Shown: positions 34,974 through 43,391, counted from the first letter of the stretch. The stretch: 56,647 bases of DNA from Psychroflexus maritimus (GCF_011089875.1 NZ_JAANAS010000037.1:1-56647), one strand, 5' to 3'. Notes: a model not told the origin generated them from the sequence alone. Translations and numbers: made by a program.

Positions 34974-36134
34974 TTATAAAGTTCCTCTTAATTGTTGCTC
35001 ACGCTCAATAGACTCAAATAAAGCTTTAAAGTTTCCTGCTCCAAAACCACGTGCGCCCATACGTTGAATGATTTCAAAGAATAAAGTAGGTCTATCTTGC
35101 ACAGGTTTGGTGAAAATTTGGAGTAAGTAACCTTCTTCATCTGCATCTACCATAATTCCAAGTTTTCTTAGGGTCTCTAAATCTTCTCTAAGTTCGTGGC
35201 TAAACTCTTCTAACCTTCCAGGAATAGCTTTGTAGTAGGCTTCAGGTGGCGTAGATAAAAATTCAACGCCCCTAGAACGAAGATCAGAAACTGTTTTGAT
35301 GATATCGTCTGTAGCTACAGCAATATGTTGTACTCCAGCACCTTCATAAAAATCTAAGTATTCTTCAATTTGTGATTTTTTCTTTCCTTCAGCAGGTTCG
35401 TTAATAGGGAATTTAATTCTTCCATTGCCATTACTCATTACTTTACTCATTAAAGCAGAATATTCGGTATGAATTTGCTTGTCGTCAAAAGACAAGAAAT
35501 TGACAAAGCCCATTACTTCTTCGTACCATTTTACCCAAGTGTTCATTTCATTCCAACCTACATTACCAACCATGTGATCAATAAATTTAAGGCCTACAGG
35601 TTGAGGTTGGAATTCGGATTTTATTTTTTTGTAACCAGGTAAGAAAGTTCCATTGTAGTCTTTTCTTTCAACAAATAAATGAACGGTTTCACCGTAGGTA
35701 TAAATTCCGGAGCGTACTACTTTTCCGTGTTCATCTTCTTCTACGGTAGGCTCCATAAATGATTTTGCCCCTCTTTTGGTGGTCTCTTCCCAAGATTTTT
35801 TAGCATCTTCAACCCAAAGAGCAATTACCTTAACCCCATCCCCATGTTTCACAATATGATCATTAATTGGGTTTTTGGAGTTTAATGGCGAGGTAAGTAC
35901 CAATCTAATTTTATCTTGCATTAAAACATAAGAAACACTGTCTTTGCTTCCTGTTTCTAGTCCTTTGTAGGCATAAGTTTGGAAACCAAAAGCCGATTTG
36001 TAAAAGTGAGCTGCTTGCTTGGCATTTCCTACGTAAAGTTCAACGTAATCGGTACCCATTAGTGGAAGGAAATCTTGCGCTCCATCAAATATCTTTTCTA
36101 AACCGTAATTAACTGATTTTATATCTTTTTTCAT
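34974..36134 (-). CDS. hppD: 4-hydroxyphenylpyruvate dioxygenase
   Basis: The 386-residue iron enzyme converts 4-hydroxyphenylpyruvate to homogentisate in tyrosine breakdown. Two vicinal-oxygen-chelate domains are seen: the first begins DYVELYVGNAKQAAHFYKSAFGFQ, and the second carries the iron ligands His (IDHMVGN), His (GVQHIAVATDD) and Glu (LFFEIIQRMGARGFGAGNF). It follows hmgA on the same strand after 122 bases and the pair makes a two-step tyrosine pathway. Confidence 0.97.
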   Translation of the reverse strand: MKKDIKSVNYGLEKIFDGAQDFLPLMGTDYVELYVGNAKQAAHFYKSAFGFQTYAYKGLETGSKDSVSYVLMQDKIRLVLTSPLNSKNPINDHIVKHGDGVKVIALWVEDAKKSWEETTKRGAKSFMEPTVEEDEHGKVVRSGIYTYGETVHLFVERKDYNGTFLPGYKKIKSEFQPQPVGLKFIDHMVGNVGWNEMNTWVKWYEEVMGFVNFLSFDDKQIHTEYSALMSKVMSNGNGRIKFPINEPAEGKKKSQIEEYLDFYEGAGVQHIAVATDDIIKTVSDLRSRGVEFLSTPPEAYYKAIPGRLEEFSHELREDLETLRKLGIMVDADEEGYLLQIFTKPVQDRPTLFFEIIQRMGARGFGAGNFKALFESIEREQQLRGTL

Positions 36135-36256
36135 TTTTTACTTAATTTTAATTCTGTTGTATTTTATTAGAATTAGATCAATTTTTCTAATCTCTAGTTT
36201 TCTTTTCTTCTTGTTTTGTGAATAGGTTTAAACCATTAATCATCAAAATTAAAAGC

Positions 36257-37414
36257 TTATTCTAGCCAGGATTTATAATAGGTTTCGTCGGCTATTTTTA
36301 AAGCTTCTTCAGTAATTTGAAGCGGTTTGAAGGTATCTACCATAACGGCTAATTCTTCGGTTTCTTTTTTTCCAATGCTTCGCTCAACGGCGCCAGGATG
36401 TGGGCCATGCGGAATTCCTGCTGGATGCAAAGAAATATGTCCAGCATCAATATCATTTCTACTCATAAAATCGCCATCCACATAATATAAAACTTCATCA
36501 CTATCAATATTGCTGTGATTGTAAGGAGCTGGAATAGCTTCAGGGTGGTAATCGTATAGTCTTGGGCAGAATGAACAAACAACAAAAGCCGAAGTTTCAA
36601 AAGTTTGATGTACTGGAGGTGGTTGATGTATTCTTCCGGTTATGGGTTCAAAATCGTGAATTGAAAAAGCATAAGGGTAATTGTAGCCATCATAACCAAC
36701 AACATCAAATGGATGAGAAGCGTAAACTAAATCAAAAACTTCATTTTGTTTTTTTACTTTTATTAAAAACTCTCCACTTTCATTATGGGTTTCTAATTTT
36801 TCAGGTCTTCTAATATCGCGTTCACAAAATGGAGAATGTTCTAACAATTGTCCAAAATGATTTCTATAGCGTTTGGGCGTGTACATGGGGTGAAAAGATT
36901 CAACAATAAATAATCGATTGTCTTCATTGTTGAAATCAAGTTTGTAAATAGTTCCTCTAGGAATTAGTAAATAATCACCATATTTAAAGTCTAAATTTCC
37001 AAACTGTGTTCTAAGTTTTCCGCTGCCCTTATGAATAAAAATCATTTCATCTGCATCTGTATTTTTATAGAAATATTGATGCGTCGAATTTTGAGGTGCA
37101 GCCAAAATAATATTGCAATCTGTATTGTGCATAATTACTTTTCTGCTCTCTAAATAGTCTTTAGCTGGAGGTACTTGAAAACCCTTAAAACGGTAAGACT
37201 GAATATTATTGGCTTTTGCGATTTTAGGTTGTACGCTATGGCTTCCTTTTATTTCCTTGACTTGAGTGGGCCTTTGCTCATGATAAAGATTAGAAGACAT
37301 GCCATCAAAACCAATGGTGCCAAATAATTCTTCATAATATAAATTACCGTCGGGTTTCCTAAAAATAGTATGTCTTTTATGGGGTATTTTTCCAAGTTTA
37401 TGATAAAACGGCAT
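36257..37414 (-). CDS. hmgA: Homogentisate 1,2-dioxygenase
   Basis: The 385-residue cupin-type enzyme opens the homogentisate ring to maleylacetoacetate. VQHI-like stretches are replaced by family features: YKLDFNNEDNRLFIVESFHP in the first half, then VHQTFETSAFVVCSFCPR, HSNIDSDEVLYYVDGDFMSR and LHPAGIPHGPHPGAVERS, with the iron-binding His/Glu residues. It is shorter than eukaryotic homologues (about 440), as other Bacteroidota forms are. It is upstream of hppD in the same direction. Confidence 0.94.
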   Translation of the reverse strand: MPFYHKLGKIPHKRHTIFRKPDGNLYYEELFGTIGFDGMSSNLYHEQRPTQVKEIKGSHSVQPKIAKANNIQSYRFKGFQVPPAKDYLESRKVIMHNTDCNIILAAPQNSTHQYFYKNTDADEMIFIHKGSGKLRTQFGNLDFKYGDYLLIPRGTIYKLDFNNEDNRLFIVESFHPMYTPKRYRNHFGQLLEHSPFCERDIRRPEKLETHNESGEFLIKVKKQNEVFDLVYASHPFDVVGYDGYNYPYAFSIHDFEPITGRIHQPPPVHQTFETSAFVVCSFCPRLYDYHPEAIPAPYNHSNIDSDEVLYYVDGDFMSRNDIDAGHISLHPAGIPHGPHPGAVERSIGKKETEELAVMVDTFKPLQITEEALKIADETYYKSWLE

Positions 37415-37473
37415 AATTTTTATGTTTTCAACAAATATCGTGATTTTAGATGGATTTATGAAATATTAAATGG

Positions 37474-37487
37474 CTGATTCAAATCAG
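37474..37487. promoter_or_regulatory. Inverted repeat upstream of hmgA-hppD (possible operator)
   Basis: CTGATT-CA-AATCAG is a perfect inverted repeat 60 bases upstream of the hmgA start and about 45 bases from the near-consensus -7 element GATATTTG (minus strand, 37439-37432). Its position fits a regulator site for tyrosine catabolism. No regulator gene is adjacent, so the assignment is inference. Confidence 0.35.
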
Positions 37488-37596
37488 TTAATTGCGAGTT
37501 TTTAAAATAGACCAATCTTTTTTAGACTTTAGCGAAGTTTTTGGTTTCCTTTTTTTTTCAGCTGTAAAATTCAGCTTAGTTTCATTTTGAAATAAT

Positions 37597-37604
37597 TACT
37601 TTTG
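37597..37604 (+). promoter_or_regulatory. -7 element of rpiB
   Basis: TACTTTTG fits TAnnTTTG and lies 24 bases before the rpiB start. Confidence 0.5.
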
Positions 37605-37628
37605 TAGATAAAATTAAATAACAACACA

Positions 37629-38060
37629 ATGAAAATTTCAATAGGAAATGACCATGCCGGTACAGCATACAAAGAAACAATTGTCGCTTTTTTAGAAAAT
37701 TTGGGGCATACAATTGAAAATTATGGAACTAATGCCAAGGATAGTGTAGATTATCCCGATTTTATTCATCCCGTAGCCCAAGATGTGGAGAGTGAAAAAG
37801 CTGATTTAGGAATTATTATTTGCGGCTCTGGAAATGGGGCTAATATGACCGCCAACAAGTACCAGGGTGTGCGTTCAGCTTTGTGTTGGAATGAAGAAAT
37901 TGTAGCTTTAGCTAGACAACATAACAACGCCAATATACTTAGTATTCCTGCGCGTTTTGTTAGTCAGCAAGAAGCCTTAGAATTTGTAAAACTATTTTTG
38001 AATACCGATTTTGAAGGTGGGCGACACCAAAAACGGATTGATAAAATACCAGCCTCTTAA
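37629..38060 (+). CDS. rpiB: Ribose-5-phosphate isomerase B
   Basis: RpiB (143 residues) interconverts ribose 5-phosphate and ribulose 5-phosphate in the pentose phosphate pathway. GNDHAGTAYKE at the N-terminus and the catalytic-cysteine-type loop IICGSGNGANMTANKYQGVRSALC-like region (Cys and GSGNGA) define the family. A CDF transporter gene follows within a few bases, so they are likely co-transcribed. Confidence 0.95.
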   Translation: MKISIGNDHAGTAYKETIVAFLENLGHTIENYGTNAKDSVDYPDFIHPVAQDVESEKADLGIIICGSGNGANMTANKYQGVRSALCWNEEIVALARQHNNANILSIPARFVSQQEALEFVKLFLNTDFEGGRHQKRIDKIPAS

Positions 38061-38064
38061 CCTA

Positions 38065-38961
38065 TTGGATGAGCAACTTGTAAAATATAAGAAAAAGAAA
38101 AACAATTTACTTCTTACCATAGTTCTCAATATTTTGATTACTGTGGCGCAAGGTATTGGTGGGTTTATAAGCGGAAGTTTAGCATTGCTCTCTGATGCAT
38201 TACATAATTTATCGGATGTTATTTCGCTTGTAATTAGTTATGTAGCAGCGGTTTTTTCAAATAAAAAAGCCTCTCAAAACAGAACATTTGGTTATAAAAG
38301 AGCAGAAATAATAGCTGCTTTTATCAATGCCGTTTCTCTTATTGTTATTGCTGTTTTTTTAATATTTGAAGCTGTTGAACGATTTTTTATTCCTGAAATT
38401 ATCGATGCTAGTTTGGTGATTTGGCTATCTATTGTTGCAATTGTAGGGAATGGTGTTAGCGTTCTGATTTTACATACCGATGCTAAACACAATATGAATA
38501 TTCGTTCGTCTTATTTACATTTGTTTACTGATTTACTTGGTTCGGTGGCTGTTTTAGTGGGAGGTCTAGCTATGAAATTTTATCAAGTTTATTGGATAGA
38601 TGGGGTGCTTACACTAGGCATAGCTCTCTATTTAATTATAGTTGGTTTTTCACTGGCTAAAAAATCTTATGGTGTACTGATGCTTTTTACCCCAAAAGAG
38701 GTTGATGTAAAAAGCTTAGTAAAAAAGATCAATCAATTAGAAAAAGTAAAGCATATTCATCATCTCCATATTTGGAAGCTAAATGATGATGAAATTCACT
38801 TAGAGGCTCATGTTGATTTTATGGAAGACATTAAATTATCTGAATTTGATGAAATCCTAGAAAAAATTGAAAATGTAGTCGAAGAATTCGGGGTAAATCA
38901 CACAAACATTCAGCCTGAGTATGAAAAACCAGATAATAAAAATATAATAGTACAAGACTAA
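38065..38961 (+). CDS. Cation diffusion facilitator (CDF) metal efflux protein
   Basis: The 298-residue protein has six membrane segments and the CDF signature: LLSDALHNLSDVISLVISY with the metal-binding His and Asp, and SYLHLFTDLLGSVAVLVGG, then a cytoplasmic C-terminal domain (VKHIHHLHIWKLNDDEIHLEAHV). It probably exports Zn2+ or similar divalent ions. There is no in-frame ATG before the conserved region; TTG at 38065, 4 bases after the rpiB stop, is the likely start, with other TTG codons possible. Its stop overlaps the next ATG by one base. Confidence 0.88.
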   Translation: MDEQLVKYKKKKNNLLLTIVLNILITVAQGIGGFISGSLALLSDALHNLSDVISLVISYVAAVFSNKKASQNRTFGYKRAEIIAAFINAVSLIVIAVFLIFEAVERFFIPEIIDASLVIWLSIVAIVGNGVSVLILHTDAKHNMNIRSSYLHLFTDLLGSVAVLVGGLAMKFYQVYWIDGVLTLGIALYLIIVGFSLAKKSYGVLMLFTPKEVDVKSLVKKINQLEKVKHIHHLHIWKLNDDEIHLEAHVDFMEDIKLSEFDEILEKIENVVEEFGVNHTNIQPEYEKPDNKNIIVQD

Positions 38962-39407
38962 TGAAATGGAAGTGTTTAAGTTTTGAAGAATTAACTACTA
39001 CTCAATTGTACCAACTTCTTCAGTTGAGGTCTGAAGTCTTTGTTGTTGAGCAAGATTGTGTTTACCAAGATATTGATGGATTAGACCAACAAGCTTTACA
39101 TGTAATGGGGTACAAGAATCAAGAAATGCTTGCTTATGCACGTATCTTTAAACCTGGCATTTATTTTAAAGAAGCCAGTATTGGCCGTGTAATTGTAAAA
39201 GAAAATTCTAGAGCCCAAGATATTGGGCATTTACTGATGCAAAAGTGTATTTATTTTGTTCAACAAAATTTTGAAACTACCTCCATTCGTATTTCAGCAC
39301 AGCAATACTTAATTAAATTTTATGAATACCAAGGCTTTGCATCGGTGGGAGAGGGGTATTTGGAAGATGGAATTCCTCACATTAACATGGTGAAGGAAGA
39401 AGAATAA
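38961..39407 (+). CDS. GNAT-family N-acetyltransferase, ElaA type
   Basis: The 148-residue protein is of the ElaA branch of the GNAT family: LYQLLQLRSEVFVVEQDCVY, YQDIDGLDQQALHV and SIGRVIVKENSRAQDIGHLLM, the last being the acetyl-CoA binding strand-helix. The substrate is unknown. Its ATG overlaps the CDF stop codon, so the two are coupled. Confidence 0.88.
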   Translation: MKWKCLSFEELTTTQLYQLLQLRSEVFVVEQDCVYQDIDGLDQQALHVMGYKNQEMLAYARIFKPGIYFKEASIGRVIVKENSRAQDIGHLLMQKCIYFVQQNFETTSIRISAQQYLIKFYEYQGFASVGEGYLEDGIPHINMVKEEE

Positions 39408-39411
39408 AATA

Positions 39412-40143
39412 CTAATAGTTTAAGTCTTTCAAAAGTAATTCTCTCACCAACTTTTTTAGCATTTTTTTGTCTTTTAGGTCTTTTCCTATCGTTGGTATTG
39501 GCCAGTGAATATTTGCCTGGAGCACGCCTGGGCTTCCTTTAAAAAAAGGATATGGAAAGCGTTTTTTGTTTGTAACAAAGCTAATGGGAACAATGGGTAT
39601 TTGATGATCGATAGCTACTCTAAAAGCACCATCTTTAAATTCGTCAAGAATGATGTTTTCATCATCGGGAATTCCTCCTTCAGGGAATATGCAAATACTT
39701 AAGCCTGTTTGAATTCTTTTTTTAGAAGCTTCAAAAACAGAACGCCTGCTTTTTGGGTCTGAACGGTCAACTAATATGCAAGTTCGTTTATAGAAATAAC
39801 CAAATATGGGCATTTTAGCTAATTCTTTTTTTCCTACAAAAACAAATGGGTTTTTTGATAAATAGAGCATCATCATAATGTCCATCATACTTGTGTGATT
39901 AGCCGCTAAAACGTAGCTTTTTCCTTTTTCAAAGTTGGACTTAAAGCTTACTTTTGGATAAAAACCCATGCCATAAATCATAGCTTTTGCCCAAATTCTA
40001 GCTAATTTGTAAAAATAAGGATACCATTTTTCTTTGGTTGTAGAAATTAGTAATAGCGGAAAGAGTAATAAAATAACAACGAGCATCCAGGTGTAAAACC
40101 AGACACGCCAAAGAAGACGTAAAAAATTGAATAAAACTTGCAT
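39412..40143 (-). CDS. plsC: 1-acyl-sn-glycerol-3-phosphate acyltransferase (PlsC family)
   Basis: The 243-residue membrane enzyme has an N-terminal hydrophobic segment, the catalytic HX4D motif in AANHTSMMDIMM, and the substrate-binding FPEGGIPDDE motif. It is expected to make phosphatidic acid from lysophosphatidic acid in the inner membrane. It is convergent with the ElaA-like gene, 4 bases apart. Confidence 0.92.
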   Translation of the reverse strand: MQVLFNFLRLLWRVWFYTWMLVVILLLFPLLLISTTKEKWYPYFYKLARIWAKAMIYGMGFYPKVSFKSNFEKGKSYVLAANHTSMMDIMMMLYLSKNPFVFVGKKELAKMPIFGYFYKRTCILVDRSDPKSRRSVFEASKKRIQTGLSICIFPEGGIPDDENIILDEFKDGAFRVAIDHQIPIVPISFVTNKKRFPYPFFKGSPGVLQANIHWPIPTIGKDLKDKKMLKKLVRELLLKDLNY

Positions 40144-40345
40144 AATTACTTTGGCATTTTAAAAAAGCGAATTTAATAAAATTATACTTTAGCCTTCAAT
40201 GATCTACTTTCTGTTTTAAATTTGATATAAAAAAAACAACTAATTTTATTCGCCTTTGCTTAAGCTTGCTGAGATTTATAACAGGAAACCTATAAATGTA
40301 TTTTAATTCACTTCCTTTATAATTTTAATGAATCAAAAATAAGTT

Positions 40346-40353
40346 TAATTTTG
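40346..40353 (+). promoter_or_regulatory. -7 element of trpS
   Basis: TAATTTTG fits TAnnTTTG, 20 bases before the trpS start. An imperfect hairpin (40274-40297, ATTTAT-AAC-AGG-AAA-CCT-ATAAAT) lies upstream of the promoter and has no known role. Confidence 0.45.
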
Positions 40354-40373
40354 AGGTCTAAATATCGTTTACT

Positions 40374-41342
40374 ATGGCAAGAATACTAACAGGAGTTCAA
40401 AGTACAGGAACACCGCACTTGGGAAATTTATTAGGGGCCATTATTCCCGCCATTGAAATGGCTAATCACCCCAATAATGAGTCTTTTTTGTTTATTGCAA
40501 ATCTTCATTCGTTAACCCAAATAAAAGATGCTGAAGTTTTAAAAAACAATACCTTATCTACTGCTGCAGCATGGTTAGCTTTTGGTTTAGATACTTCTAA
40601 AACGGTTTTTTACAGACAAAGTGACGTGCCTCAGGTAACCGAACTTTCTTGGTATTTAAGTTGTTTTTTTCCTTACCAACGGCTCAAATTAGCGCATTCA
40701 TTTAAAGATAAAGCAGACCATCTAGAAGATGTTAATGCTGGTTTATTTACCTACCCAATGTTAATGGCTGCCGATATTCTAGCTTATGATGCCGAGGTGG
40801 TTCCTGTTGGTAAAGATCAATTACAACATTTAGAAATTACTCGTGATGTAGCTAATAGGTTTCATGCAAAATACGGAGAAACCTTTGTCTTGCCTAAAGA
40901 ACAAATTCAAGAAGAAAGTAAATTAATTCCTGGAACAGATGGAACTAAAATGAGTAAATCTAAAGGGAATATCATTAATATTTTTGAAACCGATAAAAAG
41001 TTGAGAAAGTCGGTCATGAAAATTGAAACCGACTCGAAAGGCCTTGAAGAACCAAAAGACCCTGAAACTTGTAATGTTTTTGCTATTTATAAATTAATGG
41101 CCACTTCTGATGAAATTAAAGACTTAGAAAGTAAATACAAGGCTGGAAACTTTGGCTACGGTCATGCAAAACAAGCCTTGTATGAGTTGATTCTTGAAAG
41201 GTTTAAAGAACCCAGAGAAAAGTATCATTACTACATGCAAAATCCTGAAATTATTGAGGATATTCTCTTAGAAGGGGCGCGTAAAGCACAACAAGTTTCT
41301 TCAAGTATTTTAAAGCGTGTACGCACTAAAATTGGTTATTAG
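40374..41342 (+). CDS. trpS: Tryptophanyl-tRNA synthetase
   Basis: TrpRS (322 residues) charges tRNA-Trp. The class I HIGH motif appears as GTPHLGNLLGA and the KMSKS motif as GTKMSKSKGN. The middle holds the DADILAYDAEVVPVGKDQLQH region that binds tryptophan and AMP. It is a single gene with its own promoter element, convergent with the CBS-domain gene. Confidence 0.97.
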   Translation: MARILTGVQSTGTPHLGNLLGAIIPAIEMANHPNNESFLFIANLHSLTQIKDAEVLKNNTLSTAAAWLAFGLDTSKTVFYRQSDVPQVTELSWYLSCFFPYQRLKLAHSFKDKADHLEDVNAGLFTYPMLMAADILAYDAEVVPVGKDQLQHLEITRDVANRFHAKYGETFVLPKEQIQEESKLIPGTDGTKMSKSKGNIINIFETDKKLRKSVMKIETDSKGLEEPKDPETCNVFAIYKLMATSDEIKDLESKYKAGNFGYGHAKQALYELILERFKEPREKYHYYMQNPEIIEDILLEGARKAQQVSSSILKRVRTKIGY

Positions 41343-41383
41343 ATGCTTGAAAAAGTACAATGAATAGCTCTTAGCGTAATTTG

Positions 41384-41848
41384 TTATTTTTTCCAGTGAT
41401 TGCCACTCATTCTTGTAGCTATTCGTAACATATCTTTTTGACTAACTAAGCCTAAAAGTTGATTGTTTTCTACCACAGGAAAACGACGTCTTTTAAGGGT
41501 CAAGAATTTGTTAGCTATATCAAAAATATTTTCGTCTGGATGAATAGTTTCTATAGCTGTACTCATTTTATGTTTAATTTTTACATCAGCCATTGGCATA
41601 TTGTAATACCTAGAATCAGAAATTTGTTTAACACAATCTCCTTCAGAAATAATTCCAACTAATTTTTTTTCTTCGTTTAGTACAGGGCCACCTGAAACTT
41701 TTTTTTGAATCATTATTTCCATTGCTTCCAACAAACTCATTTCTTCATAAAACAAAATCATTGCTGTGTTCATGCAATCACGAACTCGAATTTGATCAAC
41801 TTCAGTGATTATTGCTGCGCGTTTACCTTCAAAACTTTTAATACCCAT
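41384..41848 (-). CDS. Two-CBS-domain protein
   Basis: The 154-residue protein is made of two CBS motifs (about 20-75, VRDCMNTAMILFYEEMSLLEAM, and 90-150, HKMSTAIETIHPDENIFDIA) that bind adenine nucleotides. The C-terminal end (VSQKDMLRIATRMSGNHWKK) is typical of small stand-alone CBS proteins. ATG at 41848 is preferred over TTG at 41857. It is divergent from the sulfur-transport locus, whose first operator lies 84 bases upstream of it, so shared control is possible but unproven. Target unknown. Confidence 0.85.
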   Translation of the reverse strand: MGIKSFEGKRAAIITEVDQIRVRDCMNTAMILFYEEMSLLEAMEIMIQKKVSGGPVLNEEKKLVGIISEGDCVKQISDSRYYNMPMADVKIKHKMSTAIETIHPDENIFDIANKFLTLKRRRFPVVENNQLLGLVSQKDMLRIATRMSGNHWKK

Positions 41849-41931
41849 AATTGACAAATTTTTAATAAAAATAGTAAAAATATATCAAATATGCTGATTT
41901 TTGTCATAAAAATTAAAAATAACTCTCCAAA

Positions 41932-41945
41932 GTGACTTAGGTTAC
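41932..41945. promoter_or_regulatory. Operator 1 of the sulfur locus (GTGAC-N4-GTTAC)
   Basis: GTGACTTAGGTTAC, flanked by AA and TT, is an imperfect 5-4-5 inverted repeat. Its centre is 36.5 bases before the last G of the -7 element TATCTTTG, i.e. near -41.5 from the expected start point, the class II activator position of CRP/FNR proteins. It matches operator 2 (42211-42224). Confidence 0.65.
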
Positions 41946-41967
41946 TTATTTTAACTACTACTGATTT

Positions 41968-41975
41968 TATCTTTG
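41968..41975 (+). promoter_or_regulatory. -7 element of the DUF2892 gene
   Basis: TATCTTTG fits TAnnTTTG, 22 bases before the start codon. The -33 region is taken by operator 1, as expected for an activator-dependent promoter. Confidence 0.6.
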
Positions 41976-41997
41976 CTTTTTAAAATACTAAAGAACT

Positions 41998-42183
41998 ATG
42001 AAAAATAGAATAGTAAGAGGTGTTGCAGGTACGTTTATCTTAATTAGTTTGGTTTTAGCCATATATGTTCATCTCAATTGGTTGTGGTTTACCGCCTTTG
42101 TTGGTGCTAATTTACTTCAGTCTTCGTTAACTAAATGGTGCTTATTGGAAGACATCTTATCAAAGTTTGGAATAAAAAAATAG
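41998..42183 (+). CDS. Small DUF2892 (YgaP-type) membrane protein
   Basis: The 61-residue protein has two membrane segments (FILISLVLAIYVHLNWLWF and TAFVGANLLQSS), with a central Asn and the CLLED tail of the DUF2892 family. In other bacteria this domain is fused to or found beside rhodanese (sulfurtransferase) domains. Here it lies 88 bases ahead of two sulfur-transport (YeeE/YedE) genes and shares their operator, so a role in reduced sulfur or persulfide handling is likely. Confidence 0.8.
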   Translation: MKNRIVRGVAGTFILISLVLAIYVHLNWLWFTAFVGANLLQSSLTKWCLLEDILSKFGIKK

Positions 42184-42210
42184 AAGTTAGTTATAAACAT
42201 CATTATTTAA

Positions 42211-42224
42211 GTAACTTTAGTTAC
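42211..42224. promoter_or_regulatory. Operator 2 of the sulfur locus (GTAAC-N4-GTTAC)
   Basis: GTAACTTTAGTTAC is a perfect 5-4-5 inverted repeat (in fact GTAACT-TT-AGTTAC). Its centre is 36.5 bases before the last G of the -7-like element ending at 42254 (TTATTTTG), the same spacing as at operator 1. Both precede a gene start by 47-52 bases. Confidence 0.7.
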
Positions 42225-42271
42225 ACATTAGCAGGTCTATTTTCTGTTATTTTGCAGAAAAATTATTGACT

Positions 42272-42829
42272 ATGGAGTTTATTTATGAACCTTGGCCTTG
42301 GTATGTCTCTGGCCCACTAATTGCCCTGACTATGTTTGTTTTGCTTTTCTTAGGAAAGCAATTTGGAATGTCTTCTAATTTAAGAACCGCTTGTGCTATT
42401 GGTGGAGCAGGAAAAGTTTCAGACTTTTTTAAATTTGATTGGAAAAGTCAACGTTGGAATCTCATCTTAGTGCTTGGATCTGTGATTGGAGGTTTTATAG
42501 CTGCCAATTATCTATCTAACAATAAAGTTAAAATTAACGAAGATGTTGCATTGAAACTTAATTCTTACGGAATAGAATCTACGCAACAAGCTTATTTGCC
42601 AACTGAAATTTTTTCTACCGAAAGTTTATCAGACCCAAAAGTACTTGCCATTCTAATTGTGGGTGGTTTTCTTGTAGGTTTTGGTGCAAGGTATGCAGGC
42701 GGATGTACTTCTGGTCATGCTATTTCTGGACTTAGTAACCTGCAATTACCTTCATTAATTGCTGTGATTGGCTTTTTTATAGGTGGTTTGGTTATGATTA
42801 ATTTTATTTACCCTTTAATTTTTGGATAA
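42272..42829 (+). CDS. YeeE/YedE-family transporter half-protein (N-terminal type)
   Basis: The 185-residue protein has about five membrane segments and the conserved cysteine motif ARYAGGCTSGHAISGLS of the YeeE/YedE (TsuA-like) family, which imports thiosulfate or other reduced sulfur. In E. coli the two halves are one protein; in this locus they are separate genes 11 bases apart. ATG at 42272 is preferred to TTG at 42266. The presence of operator 2 upstream suggests induction by a CRP/FNR-type regulator. Confidence 0.85.
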   Translation: MEFIYEPWPWYVSGPLIALTMFVLLFLGKQFGMSSNLRTACAIGGAGKVSDFFKFDWKSQRWNLILVLGSVIGGFIAANYLSNNKVKINEDVALKLNSYGIESTQQAYLPTEIFSTESLSDPKVLAILIVGGFLVGFGARYAGGCTSGHAISGLSNLQLPSLIAVIGFFIGGLVMINFIYPLIFG

Positions 42830-42840
42830 AAAAGAAAGAT

Positions 42841-43254
42841 ATGAAAAGTATAATATATTTAATAGTAGGTGTTTTCTTCGGAATTTTAATGTATAAATCG
42901 GAAGCTGCTTCCTGGTTTAGAATTTATGAAATGTTTGAGTTTGGAGCCTTCCACATGTATGGAATTATTGGTTCTGCCCTCTTTTTGGGAGTTATAGGAA
43001 CAAGCTTAATAAAGAAATTTGACATCAAGGCTTTAGGTGGCCAAGAAATGCAATTAAAGCCTAAAGATAAAAGTATAGCAAGATATTTGGTAGGAGGAAC
43101 TATATTTGGACTAGGCTGGGCCTTAGCAGGCGCTTGTCCAGGACCAATGTATGTGCTAGCTGGCTCAGGATATGTTTCTATTTTAATAGTTATTGGCGGC
43201 GCCCTACTTGGTACGTTTGTTTATGGGGTACTTAAAAATAAATTACCTCATTAA
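42841..43254 (+). CDS. YeeE/YedE-family transporter half-protein (C-terminal type)
   Basis: The 137-residue protein has about four membrane segments and the second conserved cysteine motif, LAGACPGPMYVLAGSG. With the gene just before it, it rebuilds the full transporter core. A terminator follows. Confidence 0.85.
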   Translation: MKSIIYLIVGVFFGILMYKSEAASWFRIYEMFEFGAFHMYGIIGSALFLGVIGTSLIKKFDIKALGGQEMQLKPKDKSIARYLVGGTIFGLGWALAGACPGPMYVLAGSGYVSILIVIGGALLGTFVYGVLKNKLPH

Positions 43255-43282
43255 GCTTCATGGTTTTTAAGTTTAATTGTTT

Positions 43283-43312
43283 AAAAGCACAGCGAAAGTT
43301 GTGCTTTTTTTA
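43283..43312 (+). terminator. Terminator after the sulfur locus
   Basis: A 9-bp stem (43283-43291 with 43300-43308), AAAAGCACA pairing with TGTGCTTTT, closes an 8-base loop and runs into T residues, 29 bases past the second half-transporter gene. Confidence 0.8.
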
Positions 43313-43358
43313 GTCATTCACTGTTGAAAGCTAAGATTACTTTGTTTCTTCAGTTCAT

Positions 43359-43391
43359 CAAAAAAACCTTCAGTTTATGCTGAAGGTTTTT
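43359..43391 (-). terminator. Terminator after odhB
   Basis: A perfect 12-bp stem (43362-43373 with 43380-43391, AAAAACCTTCAG arm) with a 6-base loop is followed by T residues on the minus strand. It lies 23 bases past the odhB stop. Confidence 0.88.

Noticed and set aside
36225-36234. GGTTTAAACC palindrome between hmgA and hppD
   Set aside because: Ten bases, AT-rich centre, expected by chance; no matching site elsewhere in the locus was seen.
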